Positions 1-7,262 of a stretch of 9,970 nt of DNA are shown one piece after another (position 1 is the stretch's first letter; the number at the start of each line of letters is the position of its first letter). This DNA comes from Acidobacteriota bacterium (GTDB lineage Bacteria; Acidobacteriota; Terriglobia; UBA7540), in contig JAKAWN010000247.1 in the NCBI GenBank assembly GCA_021827245.1, positions 1 to 9,970 on the forward strand, read 5' to 3'. The translations under genes and the position numbers were made by a program. The notes beneath the pieces were generated by a model. It searched no databases. It worked only from the letters and a program-made list of their open reading frames with translations, and was not told the origin of the DNA.

Positions 1-625
1 ATGGAAAGCTGCTGTCGTGCTCGCCCATCAATGTTGCGATGGAGGTGTCCCTGGCTGCGCGGAGTTGTGAAACAAAAGTCGCGCCCGGCAAGTACCAGCG
101 GAAACCCGTGCTGACGGCCACTTCCCGGCTCGCCAGTGGAGCTACCAGCGACCGCAGCCAGCCCAGGCCCGGCCGGGCATCCACATCGGCAAACACCAGC
201 ACCTCCGTGTCAGGCCCGATCGCATCGAGGCCGCGCAACAGGTTGTGGACTTTCTGGCCTTTTGCGTGTGATGGCCCGGCGACCAGAAGCGATACATTGC
301 GAGTTCCCGAAGAACTCTGCTTCGCAGCCTTCGTCGCCAGAGAACTCAAAGTCACAAATGCCGGATCGCTTTCGTCACCCACCACCAGGATCAACTGGTA
401 TCGCGGATACTCTTGCGCCAGGAAGGCGGCGATATTGGTCCTGACCGCTGCGTCCATTCCCTTCACCGGAATGATCACCGCCGTCGGCGGAGCATAATCG
501 CCAACAGGTTCCGACCGGCGCCGCCGCACGTATGCCAGAAAACGGAATCCGCCCCGAAGCGAATTCACGCTCTGTGCTAGGAGCACAATCCCAAGGATAA
601 TAAAAACGATTAGCGCGCTGCCCAT
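1..625 (-). CDS. Membrane-anchored GT2/GT21-like glycosyltransferase (ceramide glucosyltransferase-like), 3' end cut by window edge
   Basis: I translated the minus strand from the ATG at 625-623; 208 codons are visible before the left edge. Residues 4-20 form one N-terminal membrane anchor. A GT-A fold follows: a beta-strand ending in IIPVKGMD (51-58), then QEYPRYQLILVVGDESDP (71-88), a KGQKVHNL segment (122-129) and the metal/sugar-nucleotide motif FADVDARP (146-152) with D147 and D149. The VAPL stretch and STGFRWYLPG (172-181) are typical of the ceramide-glucosyltransferase/HpnI-like branch of GT2. The C-terminal Q/RxxRW motif and the trailing membrane helices of this family would lie beyond base 1. 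An in-frame stop (TAG) about 18 nt upstream leaves ATG 625 as the only reasonable start; no strong Shine-Dalgarno is visible. It is divergent from the glycosyltransferase at 859. The family transfers a sugar from a nucleotide donor to a lipid acceptor at the inner membrane. The actual substrate here is unknown. Confidence 0.88.
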   Translation of the reverse strand, partial: MGSALIVFIILGIVLLAQSVNSLRGGFRFLAYVRRRRSEPVGDYAPPTAVIIPVKGMDAAVRTNIAAFLAQEYPRYQLILVVGDESDPAFVTLSSLATKAAKQSSSGTRNVSLLVAGPSHAKGQKVHNLLRGLDAIGPDTEVLVFADVDARPGLGWLRSLVAPLASREVAVSTGFRWYLPGATFVSQLRAARDTSIATLMGEHDSSFP

Positions 626-675
626 GGAAGAGATTCGAGTCTAGCATAACTTTCGTTTCTGCCTTCTGATGCCTC

Positions 676-809
676 GTGTCATCCTTCCGCTGTCTAGTGT
701 CATCCTCAGTCCACCTGCTTGTCATTGTGACGAAGCGAAGGATCTGCTTCTTGTGTTTTTCACCATCATAACGCAGATTTCTCGTCACCTGCGGTTCCTC
801 GGAATAACA
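676..809. repeat. Degenerate inverted repeat in the divergent spacer, preceded by GTGTCATCCT direct repeats
   Basis: The left arm at 720-747 starts TGTCATT, contains CGAAGCGAAGG and ends ATCTGC. The right arm at 773-809, read on the minus strand, starts TGTTATTCCGAGGAA and also ends ATCTGC, so the two arms form a diverged inverted repeat around a 25-nt centre. Just upstream GTGTCATCCT occurs at 676-685 and again at 697-706, and the left arm begins with a related TGTCATT at 720, so similar heads recur every 21-23 bp. The arms resemble the dispersed GTCATnCTGAGCGAAGCGAAG repeats I know from acidobacterial and some other genomes (recollection, not checked). It lies between two divergently transcribed glycosyltransferase genes, where it may also affect their promoters. 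Confidence 0.55.
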
Positions 810-846
810 CAGTGCACGAGTTCTCCCGCAACCTGTTATAGTCAAA

Positions 847-852
847 AAGGAG
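847..852 (+). promoter_or_regulatory. Shine-Dalgarno AAGGAG that decides the TTG start at 859
   Basis: AAGGAG lies six nucleotides before a TTG codon. No ATG or GTG nearby in this frame has comparable support, so TTG 859 is taken as the start of the glycosyltransferase. Confidence 0.75.
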
Positions 853-858
853 CTTAAT

Positions 859-2043
859 TTGCACATCCTTGACCTGATCCTCTGGTTTGCATTCACCGTC
901 TGGATGGCGGCGGCCCTTTTTTCACTCTGGAACATGACAGGCGTCACGATTCTTCGCCCGGTCTCTTCCGTTGCTTCGCAGCCCGACCTGCCGCGCGTTT
1001 CCATCCTGCTGGCGGCGCGCAATGAGCAGGAAACGCTCCCTGAGACTCTCGATTCCCTGCTCAACCTCGACTATCCGGATTATGAGGTCATCCTCGTGGA
1101 TGATGACTCCGATGACCGCACCGGGGCGATTGCCGACGATTGGGCGCAGCGTCGCGGTTCCGATGGCAAGCTGCGCGTGATCCACAATCACGGCCTGCCC
1201 GCCGGCTGGCGCGGCAAAGTCCACGCCATGAGCCTTGCCGCCGAGGCCGCCACCGGCGAGTGGATTCTTTCCACCGATGCCGACGTCGTGTTTCATCCCA
1301 GCCTTCTGCGGCAGGCTGTAACGCTTGCTCTCCGAAAGAAGGTCCAGTTTCTATCGCTGACTCCTGAAGTCGAAATGCAATCCTGGGCGGAAAAGGTCGT
1401 ATTGCCTGCCTTTGGCTTTCTTCTCTTCATGCTGTTCCCGCTAAGGCTCGTAAACGATCCCAGGTCATCCCGCGCGATGGCGGCGGGAGCTTTTCTCTTG
1501 ATGCGGCATGAGGACCTGATCGCCGTGGGAGGCTACGCCCGCCTGCGCCATACCTTGATCGAAGACCTTCGCATGGCGGAACTCTTCAAACACAACGGCC
1601 GGCGAACATATCTGGGAGTAACGCGCGGAGTTTTTCGCACCCGAATGTACAAGAACTGGCGCGAGGTTTTTGAGGGTCTCGCCCGCAGCGCCTGGGAAGG
1701 AACCGGATGCTCGCTCTGGAAAACCCTGGCCGGCGTGGCGTTCGGCAACGGCCTGGCGGTGTTGCCCTGGATTTCGCTAGTCGGACTCCTGCTGGCGCAT
1801 GTGTTTGCAGGAACACCTTTGGCGCACAATCCGGTATTATGGGCGGCAACGGCAGCCTCCACGGTCAGCGCCGCCGTCTATTGTCCCGTTGTTATCTTCG
1901 CCGGCCTTTCACCCCTTTTCACGTTCACTTTGCCACTTGCCGCCATCTTTTACTCCACCGTGTCGGTCGTGTCCGCCTTCAACAGTCTCAAGGGTCCCGG
2001 ACTCTCGTGGAAGGGCCGCCGTTATCAGCCTCCGGCCGCGTAG
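859..2043 (+). CDS. Membrane GT2-family glycosyltransferase (HpnB/CrtQ-like architecture)
   Basis: This 394-residue protein starts at TTG behind a good Shine-Dalgarno. An N-terminal helix (about 5-24) is followed by a complete GT-A domain. The nucleotide-binding strand VSILLAARNEQETL spans 47-60, and VILVDDDSDD (77-86) holds the first acidic cluster. LPAGWRGKVHAM (113-124) resembles the LPxGWxGK segment of hopanoid-associated HpnB-type enzymes. The DxD motif is D140-A-D142, and the probable catalytic acid pair is in LIEDLRMA (E235, D236). Hydrophobic segments at about 180-197, 293-316, 325-346 and 352-374 indicate that the C-terminal half is membrane-embedded, as in processive or lipid-acceptor GT2 enzymes. 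Inferred role: transfer of a sugar from a nucleotide donor to a lipid or glycan acceptor on the cytoplasmic face. The HpnB comparison rests on motif layout only, and no hopanoid synthesis genes are in view. The sugar phosphotransferase follows after 189 bp, so joint transcription is possible but not shown. Confidence 0.9.
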   Translation: MHILDLILWFAFTVWMAAALFSLWNMTGVTILRPVSSVASQPDLPRVSILLAARNEQETLPETLDSLLNLDYPDYEVILVDDDSDDRTGAIADDWAQRRGSDGKLRVIHNHGLPAGWRGKVHAMSLAAEAATGEWILSTDADVVFHPSLLRQAVTLALRKKVQFLSLTPEVEMQSWAEKVVLPAFGFLLFMLFPLRLVNDPRSSRAMAAGAFLLMRHEDLIAVGGYARLRHTLIEDLRMAELFKHNGRRTYLGVTRGVFRTRMYKNWREVFEGLARSAWEGTGCSLWKTLAGVAFGNGLAVLPWISLVGLLLAHVFAGTPLAHNPVLWAATAASTVSAAVYCPVVIFAGLSPLFTFTLPLAAIFYSTVSVVSAFNSLKGPGLSWKGRRYQPPAA

Positions 2044-2232
2044 CGTGGCCCTCCGGATTCGAGTCCTACTTGAGCCCCTGGCGCAGGAAATGGGATCCCG
2101 AGCGGCGCAAAACTCCTCTCAAGCCCCGGCAGGCGCAAAAACCATCGGCCGCCGGACCGACTCGGCGCAGGCCAGCCTTCCAAGCCTGTGTTCTGGTAAG
2201 ATAAGAAAGCCAATTGGGCTGGGCTGACTTGC

Positions 2233-3657
2233 ATGTTCTCCCGCCACAAAAGGATGATCGGGGTTCTTTACCTCCTGGCTGACGCCATGCTTGCCGTGGC
2301 CAGTTTCGCGCTGGCCTACTGGATTCGCGCCCGGTTCATCACGCCGCAGCCGCTTTATCCTGATTCGAATTACCTCTGGATCATTCCGTACGCCATCGTC
2401 CTGTGGATCGGCGTGGGCCTTGCAACAGGCAGCTATCGTGAAATCCAGGAGGAAAAAGTCCTGCGGGCGTTCTGGGACCCGATCAAGGTGGCCTTTCTCG
2501 GAACAGTGTTGCTGTTTGCCACCATCTTCGCCTTCAAGCTGGCGTACATCAGCCGCCTGCTGTTGGCTCTCTACGCCATCATTGACCTGCTGGTGATGGT
2601 TTCTTTCCGCCTCGCGGCGCGGTGGCTCGGCGCCCCCCTTCGGTGTACTTTTGGAGGCTACCGAGAATTTCTGGTAGTGGGCGATGCGCCCCATGCAGAC
2701 GAAATCGCCAGGGCCATCGAAGCCAATGAAAAGCGTGGCATGCGCATCTTCGGATTCGCGCGGATCGGCCCGTCGCCAAAGAATCCGCTGCAGGCCGCAA
2801 ACCTGCGTGGCCAGTATCCTGTTTACTCACTCGGCCAGTTGCCGGAGCTTGTTCGGAAGCACGTGATCGACGAGGTCATCTTCGCAGCGGCGAAAGGCGA
2901 CATGGAGAAAATCGAGGACGCCTTCCTGCTTTGCGAAGAGGAAGGCGTGAAGACCCGGGTTCTTCTCAACTTCTTTCCTCACGTCGTCTCCCGGGTGTAT
3001 CTGGACCGGCTGGAAGAAATGCCCCTCCTCACCTTTACCACCACGCCGGAAAATGAGTATCTCCTGCTGCTGAAGCGCGCGCTCGATTTCACCATGGCGC
3101 TCGTGCTGCTCATCGTCCTTTCGCCACTTATGCTGCTGCTCGCCATCCTCATCCGGCTGACTTCCGCGGGACCGGTTTTTTATCGCCAGGTGCGTTGCGG
3201 ATTAGGAGGAAGGAAGTTCACGGTCTACAAATTCCGCTCCATGCACGCTGGCGCCGACCTGCGGCGAGACGAACTGGCAGCCTTGAATGAGCTCGACGGC
3301 CCCGTCTTCAAAATCAAGCATGATCCACGCTGCACAACGATTGGGCGCTTCATGCGCAAGTTCTCGCTCGATGAGCTTCCGCAGCTGGTCAACATTCTGA
3401 AGGGCGACATGTCGTTTGTCGGCCCGCGCCCGCCGCTGCCCGAGGAAGTTGAGAAATACGCCGGATGGCAGCGCCGCCGCCTGCGCATGCAGCCCGGCCT
3501 CACCTGCCTGTGGGCGCTCGAAGGCCGCAATCAGTTGAATTTCCGCCGCTGGATGGAACTCGACATGGAGTACATCGACAACTGGTCGCCCAGCCTGGAT
3601 CTGAAAATCCTGCTCAAGACCATCCCCGTGGTCCTGCTGGGCCGGGGCGCAAGCTGA
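2233..3657 (+). CDS. Exopolysaccharide polyprenyl glycosylphosphotransferase (WbaP/WcaJ-type initiating sugar transferase)
   Basis: This 474-residue protein has the standard long-form polyisoprenyl-phosphate sugar-1-phosphate transferase layout. Four N-terminal membrane helices (about 9-31, 47-66, 84-102, 105-124) precede a Rossmann-like CoA-binding-type domain (FLVVGDAP at 146-153, to about 265). A re-entrant membrane helix (285-309) then leads into the catalytic domain. Catalytic-domain hallmarks are KRALDF (281-286), GPVFYRQVRCG (313-323), YKFRSM (332-337), SLDELPQLVNILKGDMSFVG (378-397) followed by PRP, and QPGLTCLWALEGR (420-432). D380-E381 corresponds to the Asp-Glu dyad of PglC, where Asp is the nucleophile. 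The reaction is transfer of a hexose-1-phosphate from a UDP-sugar to undecaprenyl phosphate, the first step of exopolysaccharide or capsule repeat-unit assembly. Length and motifs are complete. ATG 2233 is the first ATG after an in-frame stop at 2197, but its ribosome site is weak; ATG 2254 is an alternative. A partial glycosyltransferase-like frame overlaps its stop codon. Confidence 0.95.
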   Translation: MFSRHKRMIGVLYLLADAMLAVASFALAYWIRARFITPQPLYPDSNYLWIIPYAIVLWIGVGLATGSYREIQEEKVLRAFWDPIKVAFLGTVLLFATIFAFKLAYISRLLLALYAIIDLLVMVSFRLAARWLGAPLRCTFGGYREFLVVGDAPHADEIARAIEANEKRGMRIFGFARIGPSPKNPLQAANLRGQYPVYSLGQLPELVRKHVIDEVIFAAAKGDMEKIEDAFLLCEEEGVKTRVLLNFFPHVVSRVYLDRLEEMPLLTFTTTPENEYLLLLKRALDFTMALVLLIVLSPLMLLLAILIRLTSAGPVFYRQVRCGLGGRKFTVYKFRSMHAGADLRRDELAALNELDGPVFKIKHDPRCTTIGRFMRKFSLDELPQLVNILKGDMSFVGPRPPLPEEVEKYAGWQRRRLRMQPGLTCLWALEGRNQLNFRRWMELDMEYIDNWSPSLDLKILLKTIPVVLLGRGAS

Positions 3658-3725
3658 CGAAAATTCTCTTCCTGATCAACGATCTCCCTGCGAAGCCGCT
3701 CAACGCTGAGAATTGTTGGACCTGA
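3654..3725 (+). pseudogene. Possible remnant of a GT4-type glycosyltransferase 5' end
   Basis: Directly overlapping the TGA of the sugar transferase in a CTGA arrangement, one frame reads (L/M)TKILFLINDLP and then ends after about a dozen unrelated residues at a TGA (3723-3725). The pattern charged-K-ILFLIxxL at position 1 is a common start of GT4 glycosyltransferases, where it forms the first strand of the N-terminal Rossmann fold. A four-base ATGA-type overlap is the usual coupling in polysaccharide operons. This suggests a downstream glycosyltransferase once began here and was lost by deletion, with its start codon now CTG. The match is only about 11 residues, so chance resemblance cannot be excluded. 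Confidence 0.35.
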
Positions 3726-3763
3726 CCGGGTTGTGTTACGCTCTACTGCGGGGGACGGTCTGC

Positions 3764-4873
3764 TTGCGCACCAGGTTTATCAAGTTCATCGTCATCATCC
3801 AATTCACACTGTTTGCCGCACACTGGTTCGTCTATGAGACATGGACCGCCTTCGACGGTCGTTCTGATCCCTCCGGCATCACAGGACTGAAGGTCGCCAT
3901 GGCCATCCTGTCCGTGACATTTGTCCCCGCCTCGCTGCTCGCCTTTCGTTATTCCAACTTCTGGACAAAACTGTTCTACAGGCTCTCTGCCGTCTGGCTG
4001 GGAATGCTGAATTTCTTTGTGCTGGCCGCGTGTCTCTGCTGGACAGTTTATCTGGGCGAGCGAATGGTTGGCTTGCCTGGCGGCCGGCCCGTGCTCGCGG
4101 AAAGCATATTTGGTCTGGCCATCTTCATCGGCTTTTGCGGCGTCATCAACGCGCGTCGAGTACGCCTGAAGCGAATCAAGGTAAAGCTGCCGAATCTTCC
4201 GTCATCCTGGCGTGGCCGCACGGCCGCCCTGGTGTCCGATCTTCATCTTGGGCACGTCAACGGCCGCGGATTCATTCGGAAGGTTGTCGCCCGGCTCCGG
4301 CGTCTCGGCCCGAACGTGGTTTTCATCGCCGGCGACCTCTTCGACGGCGTGCGGGTGCGCATCGGCAATCTGGCGGCGGAGTGGAGGGGAATCTCGCCCG
4401 AACTGGGCGCCTATTTCGTCACCGGGAATCACGAAGAGTTCTCTGACCCGACGAAATATCTCGCTGCGCTCAGCAATGCTGGCGTACGCGTTTTAAACAA
4501 TGAGCGAGTCACTCTTGATGACCTCGATATTGTTGGCGTGCATTACAGGGATTCAGTACACCCGGAACGTTTCCGCTCCGTGCTGCAAGGCGCCGGGTTG
4601 GATCACGGTCGCCCCAGCATACTGCTCATGCATTCGCCACACGGACTGGAGATTGCCGAGAAGGAGGGCGTATCGCTGCAACTTTCCGGCCACACTCATG
4701 GCGGCCAGATTTATCCGTTCATCTGGTTCACCAAACGGATTTTTCGCGAGTATGCCTATGGGCTCAACCGGTTCGGGAAAATGATGGTCTATACATCGAG
4801 CGGCTGCGGGACTTGGGGCCCGCCGATGCGGGTGGGCACGCGGCCCGAAATCGTTCTGATTGAGTTCGAATAA
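3764..4873 (+). CDS. Membrane-anchored calcineurin-like metallophosphoesterase (YkuE/LpxG-like layout)
   Basis: I chose TTG 3764 because GGGGGA (3750-3755) lies eight bases upstream; the frame stays open back to TTG 3713, which would add 17 residues. The 369-residue product has four N-terminal membrane helices (about 5-24, 41-61, 74-97, 113-130) and then a full metallophosphoesterase domain from about residue 148. All metal-binding blocks are present: SDLHLGH (158-164), GDLFD (190-194), GNHE (221-224), the MHSPH histidines (289-293) and SGHTHGGQ (308-315). The family uses a di-metal centre to hydrolyse phosphoesters, and membrane-anchored members such as YkuE- and LpxG-type proteins act on phospholipids or UDP-linked lipid precursors. 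Membrane anchoring and surface-glycan neighbours suggest a lipid-linked substrate, but this is inference. It lies 106 bp after the sugar transferase on the same strand, past the apparent glycosyltransferase remnant, so any operon link may be recent. Confidence 0.92.
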   Translation: MRTRFIKFIVIIQFTLFAAHWFVYETWTAFDGRSDPSGITGLKVAMAILSVTFVPASLLAFRYSNFWTKLFYRLSAVWLGMLNFFVLAACLCWTVYLGERMVGLPGGRPVLAESIFGLAIFIGFCGVINARRVRLKRIKVKLPNLPSSWRGRTAALVSDLHLGHVNGRGFIRKVVARLRRLGPNVVFIAGDLFDGVRVRIGNLAAEWRGISPELGAYFVTGNHEEFSDPTKYLAALSNAGVRVLNNERVTLDDLDIVGVHYRDSVHPERFRSVLQGAGLDHGRPSILLMHSPHGLEIAEKEGVSLQLSGHTHGGQIYPFIWFTKRIFREYAYGLNRFGKMMVYTSSGCGTWGPPMRVGTRPEIVLIEFE

Positions 4874-4895
4874 CCTTCGGCGGCGCGCAGGAACA

Positions 4896-4908
4896 GTCCC
4901 AGAGGGAC
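4896..4908. repeat. Small perfect hairpin, GTCCC-AGA-GGGAC
   Basis: A 5-bp stem with a 3-nt loop lies 23 bp after the metallophosphoesterase stop. No T-tract follows, so it is a poor intrinsic terminator. Its surroundings (ACA before, CG after the stem) resemble the GCCCCC-GGA-GGGGGC hairpin at 9029-9043, suggesting a shared small dispersed palindrome type. Confidence 0.4.
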
Positions 4909-4919
4909 GTACGCCATCT

Positions 4920-5045
4920 CGAAGACCGGTGGTGACCGAGTTTGTTTCCTATTTCGTGGCACGGCCATCTTGGCCGTGTGTTTTGAGCGCAGCACGCGCG
5001 AAGACGCCAGTGCCACAAATGAAATCAGGTCACCACCCGAAGACC
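4920..5045. repeat. 8-bp direct repeats CGAAGACC flanking the MITE-like element
   Basis: CGAAGACC at 4920-4927 and at 5038-5045 directly abuts both ends of the inverted-repeat element. This is read as a target-site duplication. Both copies are identical, which argues that the insertion is fairly recent. Confidence 0.78.
4928..5037. mobile_element. 110-bp MITE-like element with perfect 10-bp terminal inverted repeats
   Basis: The element starts GGTGGTGACC (4928-4937) and ends GGTCACCACC (5028-5037), a perfect 10-bp inverted repeat. It is abutted on both sides by the identical octamer CGAAGACC (4920-4927 and 5038-5045), as expected for an 8-bp target duplication made by a DDE-type transposase. 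It has no coding capacity, so it would be moved in trans. Inside, GTGGCAC (4956-4962) and GTGCCAC (5010-5016) form a second inverted pair. The left one heads a perfect 8-bp hairpin, CACGGCCA-TCT-TGGCCGTG (4960-4978). The right one, read on the minus strand, heads an imperfect hairpin (4993-5012) with a TCTT loop. The core is thus an inverted pair of REP-like palindromes with GTGG heads, enclosed by transposon-like ends. It sits between the metallophosphoesterase and the GH28 gene. Confidence 0.8.
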
Positions 5046-5116
5046 CGTGTCATAGAATCGCTGCTGCAAGGACCCGCTTCGCTTAATTCGCCCCTTTGGC
5101 ACGGCTATACAGATTC

Positions 5117-5123
5117 AAGGAGG
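5117..5123 (+). promoter_or_regulatory. Strong Shine-Dalgarno AAGGAGG fixing the GTG start at 5132
   Basis: AAGGAGG lies eight bases before GTG 5132. The longer in-frame ATG at 5096 lies upstream of this site and would place the export signal internally, so GTG 5132 is preferred. Confidence 0.85.
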
Positions 5124-5131
5124 ATCAAGAA

Positions 5132-6808
5132 GTGAAACGCAGAGATTTGCTCGCGCTTGGCGCCGGTACTTTATCCCTGTCCCTGCCCGGTCACGCAGCC
5201 GCATCTCCCCTCGTCTCCGGCCGGATTTTTGACGTTCGGAATTACGCCGCCCGAGGTGATGGGAAGACAAAAGATACGGCAGCGATTCAAAAGGCCATCG
5301 ATGCCGCAACCAGCGCCGGAGGAGGAACCGTCTATCTCGGTCCGGGAGATTATCTGAGTGGCGGCATCGTTTTGAAGAGCAACGTCACTTTTTATCTCAA
5401 CGCAGGCGCCACACTTCTTGGCAGCAAGGATCTGGCCGATTATCCGCCGCGCTCCGGGCCCAACCCGCACGGCGATGCGAATGTCCATCACCTGATCTTC
5501 GCTCGCGATGCTGAGAACGTCGCGCTTTGCGGATTGGGACGAATCGACGGCCAGGGGCGCGCCTACTGGGTGCCGAGCGACCACCCGGAAACGCCTGAAA
5601 ATTACTGGCGGGAGGCGGTTTCGAATACATTCAAGCCGCTACCGGGTGACGCGCGCCCTTCGCCCATGCTGGAATTCGTAGGCTGCAAGAATCTTCGCAT
5701 CGAAGATGTGACCCTCGCGAACTCAGCCGGCTGGACCATGCGGCCCGTCGACTGCGAATCGGTCTTCATCCGCGGGCTTCGGGTCCGCAATCCCGTATAC
5801 GGTCCCAATACGGACGGCATGGACGTCACCTGCTGCCGCAACGTTTTCATCGCCAACTGCGACATTTCCACCGGGGACGATGCGCTGTGCCTGAAAAGCG
5901 AGAGCCCTTATGGCGGACCGGTTGCGCCCACCAAAAACATCGTCATCACCAACTGCGTCCTCACCGGATGCTGCAACGGCTTCAAGATGGGCACGGCCAC
6001 AAAAGGGGCTTTTGAAAACATCACCTTCGCAAACTCGGTCATCTATAACGAAGACGTCCCGCTCAATCATCGGATCATTGCGGGAGTTGCAATTGAGATG
6101 GTGGATGGCGGCTCGGTGGATGGGATCGTAATTTCCAACATCCGGATGCAAAATACCCGCACGCCGATCTTCGTCCGCCTCGGCAACCGCAGCGGCAATC
6201 CCCCTTCCGGGCCAAAGCCGGGCGCGCTGCGTGGCGTCATGATTGACAATATCGATGCCACCGGGGCCATTCTCACTTCATCGGTCACCGGTCTTCCCGG
6301 CCACGATGTTGAAGACGTCACGATCAGCAACATTCGTATTGATACGGTTGAAGGCGGTGAGCTCGAATGGGTCACGCGGGAAGTTCCGGAACGTCCCGCG
6401 GCTTATCCGGAGGCCAACATGTTCGGCCGCTTGCCTTCTTATGGATTCTATTGCCGCCACGTTCGCGGAGTGCGCTTCCGGGACGTTCGCATTGAAACCC
6501 GGGAGCCCGACGCGAGACCCTTGCTGCTGTGTGAAGACGTGAAGGACCTGAACGTCGCCGGCTTGGCAGGCTCCGCACCAGATAGTCAGGAGCCGTTGGT
6601 CGTTCTCCGGAATGTCCGGCGCGCTTTCATTCAGGGATGCAGTGCACCGCAACACCTCTCGACATTTCTGAGCGTGGAGGGTAAAGAGAGTTCTGACATC
6701 AGCCTGATTGGCAGCAACTTGCGCGGGTCTTCCGCTGCCGCGCGAACGGTTGATGGCGCGCCGCAGAGCAGCATCTCCCAGGCCGGCAACATAACTTCGG
6801 CTGGATGA
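5132..6808 (+). CDS. Exported glycoside hydrolase family 28-type (polygalacturonase-like) beta-helix protein
   Basis: This 558-residue protein begins MKRRDLLALGAGTLSLSLPG and continues HAAA, a Tat-like signal peptide (RR, then a hydrophobic stretch, cleavage near 24). Residues 32-105 form the usual pectate-lyase-type N-cap (FDVRNYAARGDGKTKDTAAI at 33-52, GGGTVYLGPGDYLSGG at 63-78). A right-handed parallel beta-helix follows, with many repeated N-V-x-I-x-N coils. GH28 catalytic motifs NTDGMD (226-231, D228) and TGDD (247-250, D249 and D250) are present. The third block reads GCCNGFKMGT (279-288), so the canonical GHG histidine and the RIK block are not evident, as in many divergent bacterial members. 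Known role of the family: hydrolysis of alpha-galacturonosyl or related linkages in pectin. Here the substrate is inferred to be a plant cell-wall polysaccharide degraded outside the cytoplasm. It appears to be a single gene downstream of the MITE, with no regulator or transporter next to it. Confidence 0.9.
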   Translation: MKRRDLLALGAGTLSLSLPGHAAASPLVSGRIFDVRNYAARGDGKTKDTAAIQKAIDAATSAGGGTVYLGPGDYLSGGIVLKSNVTFYLNAGATLLGSKDLADYPPRSGPNPHGDANVHHLIFARDAENVALCGLGRIDGQGRAYWVPSDHPETPENYWREAVSNTFKPLPGDARPSPMLEFVGCKNLRIEDVTLANSAGWTMRPVDCESVFIRGLRVRNPVYGPNTDGMDVTCCRNVFIANCDISTGDDALCLKSESPYGGPVAPTKNIVITNCVLTGCCNGFKMGTATKGAFENITFANSVIYNEDVPLNHRIIAGVAIEMVDGGSVDGIVISNIRMQNTRTPIFVRLGNRSGNPPSGPKPGALRGVMIDNIDATGAILTSSVTGLPGHDVEDVTISNIRIDTVEGGELEWVTREVPERPAAYPEANMFGRLPSYGFYCRHVRGVRFRDVRIETREPDARPLLLCEDVKDLNVAGLAGSAPDSQEPLVVLRNVRRAFIQGCSAPQHLSTFLSVEGKESSDISLIGSNLRGSSAAARTVDGAPQSSISQAGNITSAG

Positions 6809-7262
6809 TCCTATATCTGCGAGCGGCGTATCCCTGGGGCCCGGTGTCGCCATGCCCTGATATCCTGCAGGCACAATTCATCGCGGCATGCAATTCGCCA
6901 TTTTCTTGCCCGCGATGTTTCCACCGCTGCCGCCGTGTCAGGTGTCCAAATGCATCATATAAAAGGTGATGTAACGGCCGTAAGCCTGTCCGGTCCGAGA
7001 AGAATTTAATTTCGGCGGCCGTGCAGACTTTACACGCGAACTCTGCATCTAAGATCATATCGGATGCAAAATCTACCTGATCGCAAGCGAGAATTTGCCA
7101 TAAGGGTCCCTCTAACTTTCTTTTTGGCGTATCATAGCTCCAACATACTGGGGACCTTTGAGGAACAGTACGATTGGTAATTCGCTTGCCTTTAGGTCCT
7201 TGGGGTCGGGCAAGAAGGCTTATCGGTATAGGGATAGAGGGGCGCAGAATCGAGGGGCACAG
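6809..7262. other. Intergenic region with no recognised gene
   Basis: It is less GC-rich than its neighbours, particularly from 6950 to 7150. I see no convincing intrinsic terminator after the GH28 gene and no clear sigma-70 promoter; TATCAT at 7130-7135 has no matching -35 box. Short features are CATCA/TGATG arms at about 6953-6971 and two CGGCCGT copies near 6975-7022. From 7158 the downstream frame is open, but the better start is at 7263, so 7158-7262 is probably leader sequence. It ends in two copies of GAGGGGCRCAGA (7237-7248 and 7252-7263). Confidence 0.5.
7252..7257 (+). promoter_or_regulatory. Shine-Dalgarno GAGGGG favouring ATG 7263
   Basis: GAGGGG lies five bases before ATG 7263, and translation from there begins directly with a signal peptide. 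A near-identical GAGGGGCGCAGA lies 15 bp upstream but precedes no start codon. Confidence 0.65.

Noticed and set aside
834..842. TGTTATAGT as an extended -10 promoter for the glycosyltransferase at 859
   Set aside because: Transcription would start around 849, inside the Shine-Dalgarno, and no -35 match is present.
375..1064. A 229-codon minus-strand frame crossing the divergent spacer
   Set aside because: It overlaps the real glycosyltransferase genes on both sides and crosses the repeat. The genuine minus-strand gene is in another frame and starts at 625.
5096..5112. TGGCACG followed by TACAG as a sigma-54 promoter
   Set aside because: The -12 GC dinucleotide is missing, and the site is too close to the ribosome-binding site to give a usable leader.
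5096..5131. Upstream ATG extension of the GH28 gene
   Set aside because: It lies before the strong AAGGAGG at 5117-5123, and its residues precede a normal signal peptide.
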